The notes: generated by a model from the sequence alone, not told the origin. A stretch of DNA of 64,000 bases from Hylemonella gracilis str. Niagara R (GCF_000600295.1 NZ_JEMG01000001.1:139459-203458), one strand, 5' to 3'; numbered from the stretch's first letter, positions 42,129 through 51,798 are shown. Program-made: numbers and translations.

Positions 42129-42939
42129 GGCTACATCATCCTTGTTCAATCTGGTCAGTCTCAACCTCAACGGCATCCGTTCCGCCACCAGCAAGGGGCT
42201 CGAGGCCTGGCTTGAGAAGACGCGCCCGGATTGTATTTGCGTGCAGGAAGTCAAGGCCCAGGCACCGGACGTGACGGGCAAGTTCGAGCAACTCGCTGGC
42301 CTGCAAGGCCGCTTTCACTACGCCGAGAAAAAAGGCTACTCGGGCGTGGCCGTCTACACGAAGCACGCGCCCAGCGACGTGCTGATTGGCTACGGCTCGC
42401 CCGAGTTCGACGCCGAAGGCCGCTGGGTGGAACTGCGCTTCGACACGCCGCAGCGCAAGCTTTCACTGATCAGTTGCTACTTCCCCAGCGGCTCCTCGGG
42501 CGAGGAACGGCAGGAAGCCAAGTACCGCTTCCTCGACGAAATGTGGGCACACCTGCAGACGCTGCGCGGCCAGCGTGAGTTCATCCTCTGCGGCGACGTC
42601 AACATCGCGCACAAGGAAATGGACCTGAAGAACTGGAAGGGCAACCTGAAGAACAGCGGCTTCCTGCCCGAGGAGCGCGCCTGGATGACCAAGCTGCTGG
42701 ACCCGCAGCAAGGTGGCCTCATAGACGTGTACCGCGCGCTCGAACCCGAGGCGACGGACACCGCCTACACCTGGTGGAGCAACCGCGGGCAGGCCTACGC
42801 GAAGAACGTGGGCTGGCGCATTGACTACCACCTGGCCACGCCCGCCCTCGCGGCGCTGGCGCGCAGCACCAGCGTCTACAAGGGCGAGAAGTTCAGCGAC
42901 CACGCGCCACTGACCGTCCATTACGATTTCCAGCTCTGA
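42127..42939 (+). CDS. xth: Exodeoxyribonuclease III (AP endonuclease)
   Basis: DNA-repair 3' exonuclease and abasic-site endonuclease, 270 residues, EEP fold. Motifs are [20 protein letters not shown] (metal Glu), [26 protein letters not shown] and the final SDHAPL (Asp-His). I start at [18 protein letters not shown]. The ATG overlaps the pyrE start codon head to head. The promoter must therefore lie inside pyrE. Confidence 0.94.
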   Translation: MATSSLFNLVSLNLNGIRSATSKGLEAWLEKTRPDCICVQEVKAQAPDVTGKFEQLAGLQGRFHYAEKKGYSGVAVYTKHAPSDVLIGYGSPEFDAEGRWVELRFDTPQRKLSLISCYFPSGSSGEERQEAKYRFLDEMWAHLQTLRGQREFILCGDVNIAHKEMDLKNWKGNLKNSGFLPEERAWMTKLLDPQQGGLIDVYRALEPEATDTAYTWWSNRGQAYAKNVGWRIDYHLATPALAALARSTSVYKGEKFSDHAPLTVHYDFQL

Positions 42940-42966
42940 GCACCGTGGATCGTTGTCGGCCGTGGG

Positions 42967-43137
42967 TCACCCTTGTTCCAAGGCGTGACGGCCCTGGCCT
43001 GCACCGACCACCTCCACCAGCCGGGCATTTCTTCGGCACATCACCACCAGGGTCTCAGGGTCGATTTCCGTGTTGAACTGGCGCGCATCCTTGAGCGCTT
43101 CAGCCGGAGCACGGTCCGATGCCAGTGGCGATGAACA
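42967..43137 (-). pseudogene. Possible gene remnant (open frame without start)
   Basis: A 56-codon open frame on the minus strand with plausible coding composition (peptide part: ALKDARQFNTEIDPETLVV) but no good start codon or ribosome site. It lies in the 203-bp gap between two convergent genes. I do not recognise it. It may be the tail of a deleted gene or chance. Confidence 0.2.
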
Positions 43138-43142
43138 TCACC

Positions 43143-44108
43143 TCAATACTTCTGGAGCACGAAGTCGCTGACCTTGGGTGCGTCGGGCGTCAAGAGGCTG
43201 TCGAGGCGGGCGTTGAGGATGTAGAGGTCACCACCCGCGATCGCGGCGGCGGTCGGGAAGACATGGAGGCTCTTGCGACTGCTCTTGACCGTGGCGCTCT
43301 TCCAGCCATCGGTCGAGACCAACTCCAGCGCGCGGTTGGCCTGGCCGTTCTGCACCAGCACGATGCGGCCGGGGTCGCGCAGCACCATGCCATCGGCGCC
43401 CGGGAGTGCCTCGGGTAACTTCACTGCGGAGATCTGCTTGGGGTCGCTCACGGGGATACGGAACAGTTCCCCGCTGTTGTGCTTATTCACCAGCAGGTAG
43501 CCATCGGGGTGGTACACGATGCCGTTGAGATTGAAGCCTTCGCCGGTGAACCGCGGGTCCTGCACGAAGACAGTGGCCTTGCCCGTGGTGTCGATGCGGT
43601 AGATGACGGGAGCGAAGCTGTCCGTCACATAGGCATTGCCCTGAGCGTCGACGGTGATGTCATTGGCGAAATGGGCCCCCGGCACCAGACCACTCAGGTC
43701 GTAATAGGCTTTCCTGGCACCGGTGCTGGCGTCGTAGGCGGCCACGGCCGCGAGCTTGCCCTGCGTGGTCGGGCTGCTGTGCACGGAGCCGCCGACGTCG
43801 CCATTGGCCACCCACAGGGTGTTGCGTCGGGCATCGAGAAACAACCCGGTGCTGGAAATCAGCGCCTGGTCCTGGATGAAGGGGACGTAACGGCCTTCAG
43901 CGCTCACCTTGCCGATGGTGCCGTGGCGGACGGACCCCACCAGGAAGCTGCTCTGACGCGCCGAGTAGGCCACGCCTTCGGGATAGACGGTGTCGGCACT
44001 GAATGGGATGTCGCCCCCGGCGACAGCGAGTTGCGCGGCCAGCGCCAGGGGGATGATGGCCATCCGGGCCAGGCGTTTGCGTGTTGTGTGGAATGCAGAG
44101 GTGACCAT
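43143..44108 (-). CDS. Secreted SMP-30/gluconolactonase-like beta-propeller protein
   Basis: A periplasmic six-bladed propeller protein of 321 residues. The start MVTSAFHTTRKRLARMAIIPLALAAQLAVAGG gives a good signal peptide. Blades show YPEGVAYSARQSSFLVGSV, STGLFLDARRNTLWVANGD, FANDITVDAQGNAYVTDSF and LNGIVYHPDGYLLVNKHNSGELFRI, as in SMP-30/strictosidine-synthase-like proteins. Substrate is unknown. It diverges from a LysR regulator that probably controls it. Confidence 0.8.
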   Translation of the reverse strand: MVTSAFHTTRKRLARMAIIPLALAAQLAVAGGDIPFSADTVYPEGVAYSARQSSFLVGSVRHGTIGKVSAEGRYVPFIQDQALISSTGLFLDARRNTLWVANGDVGGSVHSSPTTQGKLAAVAAYDASTGARKAYYDLSGLVPGAHFANDITVDAQGNAYVTDSFAPVIYRIDTTGKATVFVQDPRFTGEGFNLNGIVYHPDGYLLVNKHNSGELFRIPVSDPKQISAVKLPEALPGADGMVLRDPGRIVLVQNGQANRALELVSTDGWKSATVKSSRKSLHVFPTAAAIAGGDLYILNARLDSLLTPDAPKVSDFVLQKY

Positions 44109-44167
44109 GTCGATCTTTCTTTCTGGCCCAAGGGCCGGTTGTGGTGTGATCGATTGTGTTGAGTTGC

Positions 44168-44182
44168 ATTGTTTGCAACAAT
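44168..44182. promoter_or_regulatory. Inverted repeat in the SMP-30/LysR divergent gap
   Basis: ATTGTT (44168-44173) and AACAAT (44177-44182), a perfect 6-bp inverted repeat with a 3-bp spacer, nearer to the SMP-30-like gene. Possible operator for the divergent LysR protein. Confidence 0.35.
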
Positions 44183-44206
44183 AACCTGTCTTCAAAAGCT
44201 AGATTG

Positions 44207-44224
44207 CGTATTTAGCAAAATACG
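44207..44224. promoter_or_regulatory. LysR-type operator candidate
   Basis: CGTATTT (44207-44213) and AAATACG (44218-44224), a perfect 7-bp inverted repeat with a 4-bp spacer, 27 bp before the LysR start codon. It is AT-rich as expected for a T-N11-A type site. Confidence 0.5.
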
Positions 44225-44251
44225 TCATCGCCTCACGCTGAATGCCTGCCC

Positions 44252-45211
44252 ATGCTGGACGCCATCCAAACCTTTCTCGCCGTCGCCACCGAAGGCAGTT
44301 TCACGGCCGTGGCGCGCCAGCAAGACACAGCGGTGTCCTCCATCACCCGCAAGATCGACACGCTCGAAGCCGACCTCGGCGTCAAGTTGCTGGCGCGGAG
44401 TTCACGCGCCATCCGGCTGACCGATGCTGGCGAAGAGTTCCTGCCACGCGCCAGGCGCATGCTCGCGGAGATGGACGATGCCCGGCATGTGCTGGCCGAC
44501 CTCAACGCCGATCCCTCCGGTCTGCTGTCGGTCACTGTGCCGGCGGCGTTCGGCCGGCGACATGTGGTGCCGGCGCTCCCGACCTTTCTCGCGAAATACC
44601 CGCTGATGGAGATCGAAATGCACGTCAGCGACCAGCGTGTCGACCTCACGACACAACGCGCGGACGTGGCCATCCGGATCGGGGTCTTGCCTGACAGCGA
44701 TCTGGTGGCGACCCGGCTCGCACCACAACGCCGTCTGGCCTGCGCCAGCCCGGCTTACCTGGAACGGCACGGCGCGCCGGCCGGGCCACAGGAGCTGCTC
44801 ACGCACAACTGCCTGAACTACGCGTCCACCCCGATACCCACAGGCTGGTGGAACTTCCCGGAGCTCAGGCGCACCACGGCACTGCCTGTGCGGGGTTCGT
44901 TCAAGACCGACGACACCGAGACCCTGCTGGAAGCGGCGATCGCGGGGATCGGCATCGTGCACCTCGCCAGCTGGCTGGTGTGCGACGCACTGCGGGACGG
45001 TCGGCTGGTGTCACTGTTCCCCGACAGTTCACCTGCCGCTGCGAGTTCAGGCCTGAGCCCAAACTCCAAAGGAGGCAACGCGGAGATCCACGCGGTGCGG
45101 CTACCGGGCCGCTCCCACACGGCCAAGGCGCAACTGTTCATCGCGCACCTCAAGGAACACATCGGCAACCCGCCGTATTGGGACCTGCCGGAATTGGGGC
45201 CTGCCGGATAA
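44252..45211 (+). CDS. LysR-type transcriptional regulator
   Basis: A 319-residue regulator of the CrgA/AaeR-like subgroup (PBP2_CrgA_like). The HTH is FLAVATEGSFTAVARQQDTAVSSITRKIDTLEADLGVKLLARSSR (about 8-52). The effector domain ends with RLPGRSHTAKAQLFIAHLKEH. A short extra stretch (SSPAAASSGLSPNSKGGNAE) lies near 270. It diverges from the SMP-30-like gene and most likely regulates it and itself. Confidence 0.92.
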   Translation: MLDAIQTFLAVATEGSFTAVARQQDTAVSSITRKIDTLEADLGVKLLARSSRAIRLTDAGEEFLPRARRMLAEMDDARHVLADLNADPSGLLSVTVPAAFGRRHVVPALPTFLAKYPLMEIEMHVSDQRVDLTTQRADVAIRIGVLPDSDLVATRLAPQRRLACASPAYLERHGAPAGPQELLTHNCLNYASTPIPTGWWNFPELRRTTALPVRGSFKTDDTETLLEAAIAGIGIVHLASWLVCDALRDGRLVSLFPDSSPAAASSGLSPNSKGGNAEIHAVRLPGRSHTAKAQLFIAHLKEHIGNPPYWDLPELGPAG

Positions 45212-45336
45212 AGCGGCGGGGCTGCGGCATGAGGGCCGCCAGGGCTCATCCACCGCGTGATGGCCTGTCTGCTCTGGGACTGTGCACACCAAGGTCTGGG
45301 ACTAGCATCTGCGCAAGACCATCCTGCGGAGTGCCC

Positions 45337-46245
45337 ATGATCGACACCTGGCAACAAGCCTTGCCCCATGGCATCAGCCTGAGCTGCCGCGCCGCCGGCA
45401 CCCGCGGCCGCCCGGTGCTGCTCTTTCTGCATGGTTTCCCCGAAGCCGCTTTCGTCTGGGATGAATTGCTGGAACATTTTGCCCGGCCAGAAAACGGCGG
45501 CTACCGCTGCGTGGCCCCCAATCTGCGGGGCTACGAAATGTCGAGCGCGCCGCCCGAGCCCGCCGCCTACCGAGCCAAGCACCTGGTGCAGGACATCGCG
45601 GCCCTGATCGCCATCGAATCACCCGGCCAGGCCCTGGCCTGTCTGGTCGCGCACGACTGGGGCGGCGCCGTGGCCTGGAACCTGGCGAACCAGCAGCCCG
45701 CGCTGATGCGGCGCCTGGCCATCCTCAACTCGCCACACCCGGGCACCTTTCTGCGCGAACTGCAAAACAATCCGAAGCAACAAGCCGCCAGCGCCTACAT
45801 GAACTTCCTGATCCGGCCCGATGCCGAAACGTTGCTGGCCGAGGACGACTACCGCCGTCTCTGGGACTTTTTCCTGAACCTGGGCGCGGGTGCAGACGGG
45901 TACGGCTGGCTGACCGAGGAATTGAAACAGCGCTACCGCGCCGTCTGGGACCAGGGGCTCACGGGCGGCCTCAACTATTACCGCGCCTCGCCCCTGCGCC
46001 CGCCTCGGCCGGACGATGCGGCGGCCAGCCAGATCACGCTGCCGCGCGAGATGCTGACCATCTCCATGCCCACCCTGGTGCTCTGGGGTCTGGGTGACAC
46101 CGCCCTGCCACCCGAGCTGATCGAGGGCCTGGACGACTACATCCCGCAGCTCACGCTGGAACGCGTGCCCGACGCCACCCACTGGATCGTGCACGAACGG
46201 CCGCGGCAGGTCATCCAGTCGCTGCAGCGTTTTCTCGCCGCTTAG
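45337..46245 (+). CDS. Epoxide-hydrolase-like alpha/beta hydrolase
   Basis: An alpha/beta hydrolase of 302 residues. HGFP (32-35) forms the oxyanion turn, the nucleophile is Asp107 in AHDWGG, and the base is His in DATHWIVHE near 280. A cap domain with YYRASP and a lid Tyr (GLNYYRAS) matches soluble epoxide hydrolases; a haloalkane dehalogenase is the alternative. The start MIDTWQQALPHG follows a weak GGAG. It stands alone after a 125-bp gap without visible signals. Confidence 0.85.
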   Translation: MIDTWQQALPHGISLSCRAAGTRGRPVLLFLHGFPEAAFVWDELLEHFARPENGGYRCVAPNLRGYEMSSAPPEPAAYRAKHLVQDIAALIAIESPGQALACLVAHDWGGAVAWNLANQQPALMRRLAILNSPHPGTFLRELQNNPKQQAASAYMNFLIRPDAETLLAEDDYRRLWDFFLNLGAGADGYGWLTEELKQRYRAVWDQGLTGGLNYYRASPLRPPRPDDAAASQITLPREMLTISMPTLVLWGLGDTALPPELIEGLDDYIPQLTLERVPDATHWIVHERPRQVIQSLQRFLAA

Positions 46246-46306
46246 ATGGGGCGCTCGTCAGCCCGCAGGCTTCGTCTGTTTCAGTTCGACCGGGCAGTGA
46301 TGGGGG

Positions 46307-47632
46307 CTATCCCCCTCCCGCCTTCAGCTTCTGGTGCACCCGCCGCGTGACACGCCACACGCCCCAGATCACCATCGGGATCAGCACGCCCGTGGTCATC
46401 TCCACGTCGATAGGCAGCCCCGCCGTCTTGGCGGCCTTGACGCCGTAGACCAGCAGGCTGACCACGTAATAGGAGATCGCCGCGATCGACAGGCCTTCCA
46501 CCGTGGTCTGCAGGCGCAGCTGCAGTTCCTGGCCACGCGTGAGCTTTTCCAGCAGCTGCTGGTTCTGCGCCTCAGTGGCGATGTCCACCCGGGTGCGGAG
46601 CAAGGCGCTGGCGCGCGCGACACGTGCTGACAAGGACGCCAGACGCTGCGCCGTGGCCGTGACGGTCGCCATGGCTGGCGAAAGGCGGCGCTGCAGGAAT
46701 TCACCCACGGTCTGGGTGCCGGGCACAGGCTGCTCGCGCAACTCGTCCAGCCGCTGGTCCACGATGGCCGCGTAGGCGCGTGTGGCCGCGAAGCGGTAGT
46801 CGTGCTCGGCCATCGCACGCTCGATGCGCGCGGCCAGGCCGATCAGGGTATCGAGCAGTTCCTGCTCCGAGGCGGATTTGTTTTCCAGCCGGGCCGTGAT
46901 GCCGGCCAGAGCTCCTTCGGCCTCGCCCAGCATGGCGCCCAGGTCCTTGGCCACGGGCAGGCCACGCAGCGCCATCAGCCGGTAGGTTTCCAGTTCCAGC
47001 AGACGTTGCGAAATCCGTCCGGCGCGGGTTTCGCTCGTGGACGGCGGCGCGACCACGAGGAAACGCTCGAAGCCGCTGTCACGCAGATGAAAGTCCGTCA
47101 CGGCCCAGGAATGGCCCTGGTTGCCCATGACCGAGGCCACCACCACCCGCTCGCCGAACCAGCGCCGTGCCAGGGCCATGGTGGACTCGGCTGCGTCCAG
47201 ATCGCCATGCACCAGGGCGAGTTCGATGGCCGCGAAGACGCGGCCAGGGATGTCGCGCAACCAGTCCGGCGGCAGCACCAGGCTGGATGACAGATCGGGC
47301 TCGGCCGCGCCCAGCGCGGCGTGCGCGGGCAAGGGCTGCACCAGGGAATAACGCGTGTACTCGGTGTGCCGTTCCCACTTGACGGTGTAGCCCTCGAAAC
47401 GCAGGCGCAGGAAGTTGGCCTGCAGGGCATCGAGCGACAGCCCATGCTGCCCCGGCAGCAGACGCAGGTGCGCGCATTCCTGCTCGCGGCTCACGCCTTC
47501 GTTGAGCACGGCCACGTAGACGACCAGCGCCGGCAGGCGAATTCGGGCCGGCGGGCGCGCGTGCACTTCGTTGTGCAGCACGGCACGCAGCTCGTCGTCC
47601 AGCGGCAGGAACCGGGAAAAGGCGGCGCTCAT
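46307..47632 (-). CDS. DUF3422 membrane-anchored protein
   Basis: A 441-residue protein of the DUF3422 family. The N-terminal RAVLHNEVHARPPARI is the family hallmark. Two membrane helices near the C-terminus (around 375-425) anchor it after a long helical region. It is found widely in proteobacteria; the function is unknown. I start at MSAAFSRFLPLDDELR. It diverges from the patatin-like gene with 62 bp between the start codons. Confidence 0.87.
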   Translation of the reverse strand: MSAAFSRFLPLDDELRAVLHNEVHARPPARIRLPALVVYVAVLNEGVSREQECAHLRLLPGQHGLSLDALQANFLRLRFEGYTVKWERHTEYTRYSLVQPLPAHAALGAAEPDLSSSLVLPPDWLRDIPGRVFAAIELALVHGDLDAAESTMALARRWFGERVVVASVMGNQGHSWAVTDFHLRDSGFERFLVVAPPSTSETRAGRISQRLLELETYRLMALRGLPVAKDLGAMLGEAEGALAGITARLENKSASEQELLDTLIGLAARIERAMAEHDYRFAATRAYAAIVDQRLDELREQPVPGTQTVGEFLQRRLSPAMATVTATAQRLASLSARVARASALLRTRVDIATEAQNQQLLEKLTRGQELQLRLQTTVEGLSIAAISYYVVSLLVYGVKAAKTAGLPIDVEMTTGVLIPMVIWGVWRVTRRVHQKLKAGGG

Positions 47633-47694
47633 GGCTGTGATTGTGCCTTTGCTCGTCACATTTCCAGACAGAATTCAGGCATGCAAACGCGTGG

Positions 47695-50022
47695 ATGGAC
47701 AAATTGAGACGCGGCCGGCCAGCCGGCGGGCGCGGCGACGCGCGCCTGTCGTTGACCGCGTTCATGACTCTCCCCCTGGCCATGCTCGCGGCTGTCCTGC
47801 TGGCCTTGCCGCCGTCGCGGGCCATCGGTCAAACGAGGAACCCAAGCGTCGTGCCCGCTGCGAGCACGGCGGCCAGCCAGAGCCCACGGGCCGAACCCCA
47901 GGCACGACCGCGTGTCTGCCTCGTGCTATCGGGCGGTGGCGCGCGCGGCGGTGCGCACCTGGGCGTGCTCAAGGTGCTGCAGGAGTTGCGCGTGCCGGTG
48001 GACTGCATCGTCGGCACCAGCGCAGGCGCCATCATCGGCGCGGCCTACGCCAGCGGCATGCCTTTGGACGTGCTGGAGGCCACGATAAGGCCCCTGAACA
48101 CTGCGCTGCTGTTTCGCGACGTGCAGCGCGACGACCTCCCTCTGCGCCGCAAGGCCGAGGGGAAATACAACTACATCGGCCCGGAGATGGGGCTAAGCAC
48201 GGGTGGCATCAGCCTGCCCAAGGGCGCGGTGTCCGGGGTGGCGCTCGAGGCCGTGCTGCGCCAGCTCACCGCGCGCCAGCGCAACGCCAACTTCGACCGC
48301 CTGCCCATCCCCTTTCGCGCGGTGGCCACGGACCTGGGCACGGCGGAAATGGTGGTGCTGGACCACGGCAGCCTTTCCGCCGCCGTGCGCGCCAGCATGG
48401 CCTTGCCAGCCATCGTCAACCCGGTCGAGATCAACGGGCGGCTGCTCGTGGACGGAGGTGTCAGCCGCAACCTGCCGGTGGACGTGGCACGCGCCATGGG
48501 CGCCCAGACCGTGATCGCGGTCAACATCGGCACACCCTTGCACGAACGCGATCAGATCCGCTCCTTGCTGGGTGTGACCGAGCAGATGATGCGCGTCGTG
48601 ATGGCGCAGAACGTGCACGAATCCCTGCAGGATCTCAGTCCCGATGACGTGTTGATCAGCCCCGACCTCGGCAGCATCGGCACCGCCGATTTCGACCGCC
48701 TGCTCGAAGCCGCCGACGCAGGCGAGCGCGCCGCACGGAACATGGCTGAAGAGCTGCGACGTCTCCGCCTCGACGAGGTCAGCTACGCACAATGGGAGCG
48801 GCAACGCCTGGCGCCGCGCCCCGAGCGGGCACAGGTCAGCAGCGTGACCATCACCGGCACCCAGGTGGTCAACCCCGAGGCCGTGCGGGCCATGCTGCGC
48901 CTGCGGCCGGGGCAGAGCTTCGACGCCAGCCAGCTCGACGCCGACCTGCGTCGCCTCTACGCCACCGGTGACTTCGAAAGCCTGAGCTACACCCTGGCAG
49001 ACCAAGCCGACGGCAGTCAGACGGTGGCCGTGCAAGCCACGGAGAAATCCTGGGGGCCGAGTTACCTGCGCGTGGGCCTGAACCTGTCCAGCGATTTCTC
49101 GGGCAACGCTTACTTCAACCTGCTGCTGGCGCACCGCCACGCCTGGCTCAACACACTGGGCGCCGAGTGGCGCAACGAGTTGCAGACGGGACGCACCGAC
49201 CGATTGGGCACAGAATGGTTCCAGCCCCTGGACGTGGAGCGCAACATGTTCATCAGTGCCCAGGTCGAAACCCGGCGCGAGCCCTTCGACATTTTCTCGA
49301 GCGGCCAGCGCGTGGCGCGTTATCGTCGCGATGAGACCACGGCACGCCTGCAACCCGGGCTGGCCCTGGGCCACGCGGCCGAGCTGCGCGCCGGGCTGCT
49401 GCGCGGTCGCGTGCAGCTGAACAAGGACACGAGCGCCGACCTGGATGATCTGCAGCTGCCTTCCGTCGACACAGGCGGCCTGGAGCTGCAATTGCGCACG
49501 GACACACTGGACAGCCTCAGCTTCCCACACCACGGCATGGCACTGGACCTGCGTTATTTCGAATCGCTGCCCGCCTACGGCGCAGACCTGCGCTACGACA
49601 AGCTGGACCTGGCCTGGCGCGGCGCCACGACGCTGGACGACCATATCGTGCGCGCGGCCTACTACAGCTCGCGCGCCAGCGGCGACCGCGCTTTACCCGA
49701 ACACGAACTCGCGCAGTTGGGCGGTTTTCTGCGCATGTCGGGTTACCAGACCGGTGAGCTGCTGGGCACACGCGCCCAGATGGGGCGCCTGGTCTACGCT
49801 TACCGGCTGACCGGCCCGGGCTTGCTTCAGGGGATGGAGCTGGGCCTGTCCTACGAGGTCGGCCAGATCCGTGAAGTGGTCGAGGAATCCCGGCACCAGG
49901 GCACACTGCGCAGCAACGCCCTCTTCCTTGCGGTGGATACACCGGTCGGCCCTTTGTACTTCGGGGTCGGCCACGCCGCCAGCGGCTCCAACGCGGTCTA
50001 CCTCTTCCTGGGCCAGCCCTGA
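47695..50022 (+). CDS. Patatin-like phospholipase with POTRA and outer-membrane barrel (type Vd / PlpD-like)
   Basis: A 775-residue protein with three parts. A signal peptide (to about 46) is followed by a patatin lipase domain (about 74-360) with the oxyanion GGGARGGAHLG, Ser109 (GTSAG) and Asp253 (DGG). One POTRA domain follows (about 380-455, VSSVTITGTQVVNPEAV). The rest (about 456-775) is a 16-strand-type barrel of alternating residues ending in VYLFLGQP. This is the layout of PlpD, a type V autotransporter whose lipase is exposed at the surface. Met at 47764 is an alternative start. Confidence 0.92.
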   Translation: MDKLRRGRPAGGRGDARLSLTAFMTLPLAMLAAVLLALPPSRAIGQTRNPSVVPAASTAASQSPRAEPQARPRVCLVLSGGGARGGAHLGVLKVLQELRVPVDCIVGTSAGAIIGAAYASGMPLDVLEATIRPLNTALLFRDVQRDDLPLRRKAEGKYNYIGPEMGLSTGGISLPKGAVSGVALEAVLRQLTARQRNANFDRLPIPFRAVATDLGTAEMVVLDHGSLSAAVRASMALPAIVNPVEINGRLLVDGGVSRNLPVDVARAMGAQTVIAVNIGTPLHERDQIRSLLGVTEQMMRVVMAQNVHESLQDLSPDDVLISPDLGSIGTADFDRLLEAADAGERAARNMAEELRRLRLDEVSYAQWERQRLAPRPERAQVSSVTITGTQVVNPEAVRAMLRLRPGQSFDASQLDADLRRLYATGDFESLSYTLADQADGSQTVAVQATEKSWGPSYLRVGLNLSSDFSGNAYFNLLLAHRHAWLNTLGAEWRNELQTGRTDRLGTEWFQPLDVERNMFISAQVETRREPFDIFSSGQRVARYRRDETTARLQPGLALGHAAELRAGLLRGRVQLNKDTSADLDDLQLPSVDTGGLELQLRTDTLDSLSFPHHGMALDLRYFESLPAYGADLRYDKLDLAWRGATTLDDHIVRAAYYSSRASGDRALPEHELAQLGGFLRMSGYQTGELLGTRAQMGRLVYAYRLTGPGLLQGMELGLSYEVGQIREVVEESRHQGTLRSNALFLAVDTPVGPLYFGVGHAASGSNAVYLFLGQP

Positions 50023-50088
50023 GACCGATGCGGCCCGGTTTTGGATAGCATCACTTTCCAAACCAGCTTTGGATATCACCACGCCACC

Positions 50089-50727
50089 ATGCTCCAGTAC
50101 CTGACCGTCCCCGTGACCGCCTTCCAGCAGAACTGCTCCATCGTCTGGTGCGACGAGACGATGGACGCCGCTGTCATCGACCCGGGCGGCGATCTGCCAC
50201 GCATCACCGCCGCGGCCGCCCGCGCGGGAGTGAACCTCAAGGCCATCTGGATCACCCACGCCCACCTGGATCATGCAGGTGCGGCAGCGGAACTGGCCCG
50301 CGCGCTGAGCCTGCCCATCATCGGCCCGCACCCGGACGACCAGTTCTGGATCGATGGCCTGGCCGAACAGGGCCGCCGCTTCGGCATGCCGGCGGGCGAA
50401 CCTTTCGTGCCCACGCGCTGGTTGCACGACGGCGACACGGTGCAGATCGGCCACTGCACGCTGAACGTGCGCCACTGCCCGGGCCACACGCCGGGCCACG
50501 TGGTCTTCCATTCGCCGCAAGCACACCGCGCCTTCGTCGGTGACGTGCTGTTCGCGGGCTCCGTCGGCCGGACCGACTTTCCACGCGGCAACCATGGCGA
50601 CCTGATCCGCAGCATCACAGAAAGGCTCTGGCCCCTGGGCGATGACACCGTGTTCATCCCTGGCCATGGACCGGAAAGCACCTTCGGCCAGGAACGCGAA
50701 ACCAACCCCTTCGTTGGCGGGACGTAA
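50089..50727 (+). CDS. Metallo-beta-lactamase-fold hydrolase (glyoxalase II-like, YcbL type)
   Basis: A 212-residue binuclear metal hydrolase. THAHLDHAG (77-85) supplies the metal ligands, with the further His in GHTPGHVVF, Asp in FVGDVLFAGSVGRTDFP and His in FIPGHGPEST. The short form without the C-terminal helical domain is typical of YcbL-like type II glyoxalases. I start at MLQYLTVPVTAFQQN. It lies 66 bp after the patatin gene and may be transcribed alone. Confidence 0.88.
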   Translation: MLQYLTVPVTAFQQNCSIVWCDETMDAAVIDPGGDLPRITAAAARAGVNLKAIWITHAHLDHAGAAAELARALSLPIIGPHPDDQFWIDGLAEQGRRFGMPAGEPFVPTRWLHDGDTVQIGHCTLNVRHCPGHTPGHVVFHSPQAHRAFVGDVLFAGSVGRTDFPRGNHGDLIRSITERLWPLGDDTVFIPGHGPESTFGQERETNPFVGGT

Positions 50728-50765
50728 CTTTGTTTGATTGAAGGGACCCAAACCAGGGCACTCGC

Positions 50766-50854
50766 GGAGCTGGCTTTGCCAGGCCGCTGAGTGCGTCCCC
50801 CCTGCCACCGCAGGTTGGCGTTCAGGGGGGAAGGCGCGTAGCGCCTCAGGGGGG
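50766..50854 (+). repeat. Dispersed 3'-flanking repeat, copy 2
   Basis: Nearly the same 88-bp block as at 151-238 (9 differences by eye, plus one extra G). It ends 1 bp before the M48 protease stop codon, on the 3' side of that minus-strand gene. It fills most of the gap to the metallo-hydrolase gene and has the same three potential hairpins. Confidence 0.75.
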
Positions 50855-50855
50855 C

Positions 50856-51692
50856 TTACTTTTTCGCTTGCTCGTACAGCGGCTCCACACGCGGCAGGTT
50901 CTTCTCGATTTCCTTGATCCGCGTCTTGCCCGAGGGGTGGGTGGACAGCCACTGCGGCGGCGCGCCCTTGCTGGCGCTGCTCATCTTGCGCCACAGCGTC
51001 ACACCCGCGCGCGGGTCGTAGCCCGCGCGGGCGGCCAGTTCCATGCCGACCAGATCGGCCTCGCTTTCGTCGCCGCGGCTGAAGCTTAGAGTCAGCAGGT
51101 TGGCGCCACCGCGCGCGACCGAATCGGTCAGGTTCGGATCGATGCCCCACAGGGCGGAAGCCACCGCACCGCCGACGCGCGCCAAGCCCGTGGTGACCTG
51201 GCTCTTGCCCATGCGCTCGCGCGCATGCTCGCGTAGCGCGTGCGCGATCTCATGGCCCATGACCATGGCGACCTCGTCATCGGTGAGCTGGAGCTGTTCC
51301 AGGATGCCAGTGTAGAAGGCGATCTTGCCCCCGGGCATGCAATAAGCGTTGACCTGCTTGCTGACGATCAGATTGATTTCCCACTTCCAGTTCTTGGCGC
51401 GCGGGTTCCAGCTCAGGGCATGGGGAATAATTTGGTCCGCGATGGCGCGCAAACGACGCAGCTGCGGGTCGTCATCGGGCGCGAGCGCATTCTTCTTGCG
51501 CGCCTCGTCCAGCTGCTGCTGGTACTGGGTCTGGGCCATCTTCTCCACGTCCTCGGCCGGCGCCAGCTTGGTGAAGGCCGAGGTCTTGCCCACGTCCACG
51601 CCCAGCTTCTGGTCCTCGGCGTGGCCGACACGGGCGCAGAACATCGCCGCGAGCAGCAGCGTCCAGGTCAGGATGAAATTGCGTCTTTTCAT
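50856..51692 (-). CDS. M48-family zinc metalloprotease (periplasmic)
   Basis: A 278-residue protease of the LoiP/YcaL/Oma1-like type. The signal peptide or anchor is at 1-25. HEIAH (147-151) binds zinc with Glu in SRGDESEADLVG about 50 residues later. The NAYCMPGGKIAFYTGIL strand is standard. Likely role: envelope protein quality control. I start at MKRRNFILTWTLLL. It diverges from the AmpG-like gene with 106 bp between. Confidence 0.9.
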   Translation of the reverse strand: MKRRNFILTWTLLLAAMFCARVGHAEDQKLGVDVGKTSAFTKLAPAEDVEKMAQTQYQQQLDEARKKNALAPDDDPQLRRLRAIADQIIPHALSWNPRAKNWKWEINLIVSKQVNAYCMPGGKIAFYTGILEQLQLTDDEVAMVMGHEIAHALREHARERMGKSQVTTGLARVGGAVASALWGIDPNLTDSVARGGANLLTLSFSRGDESEADLVGMELAARAGYDPRAGVTLWRKMSSASKGAPPQWLSTHPSGKTRIKEIEKNLPRVEPLYEQAKK

Positions 51693-51798
51693 GGTGGCGC
51701 AATGATGCCGCAAGCGCGGGCTGGATGGAAAGACCACAGCTGGGCAAGCCCAGGCCCCGGCATCCGCTCCGAACAAACCCCCACGTATGATTCCCCGC

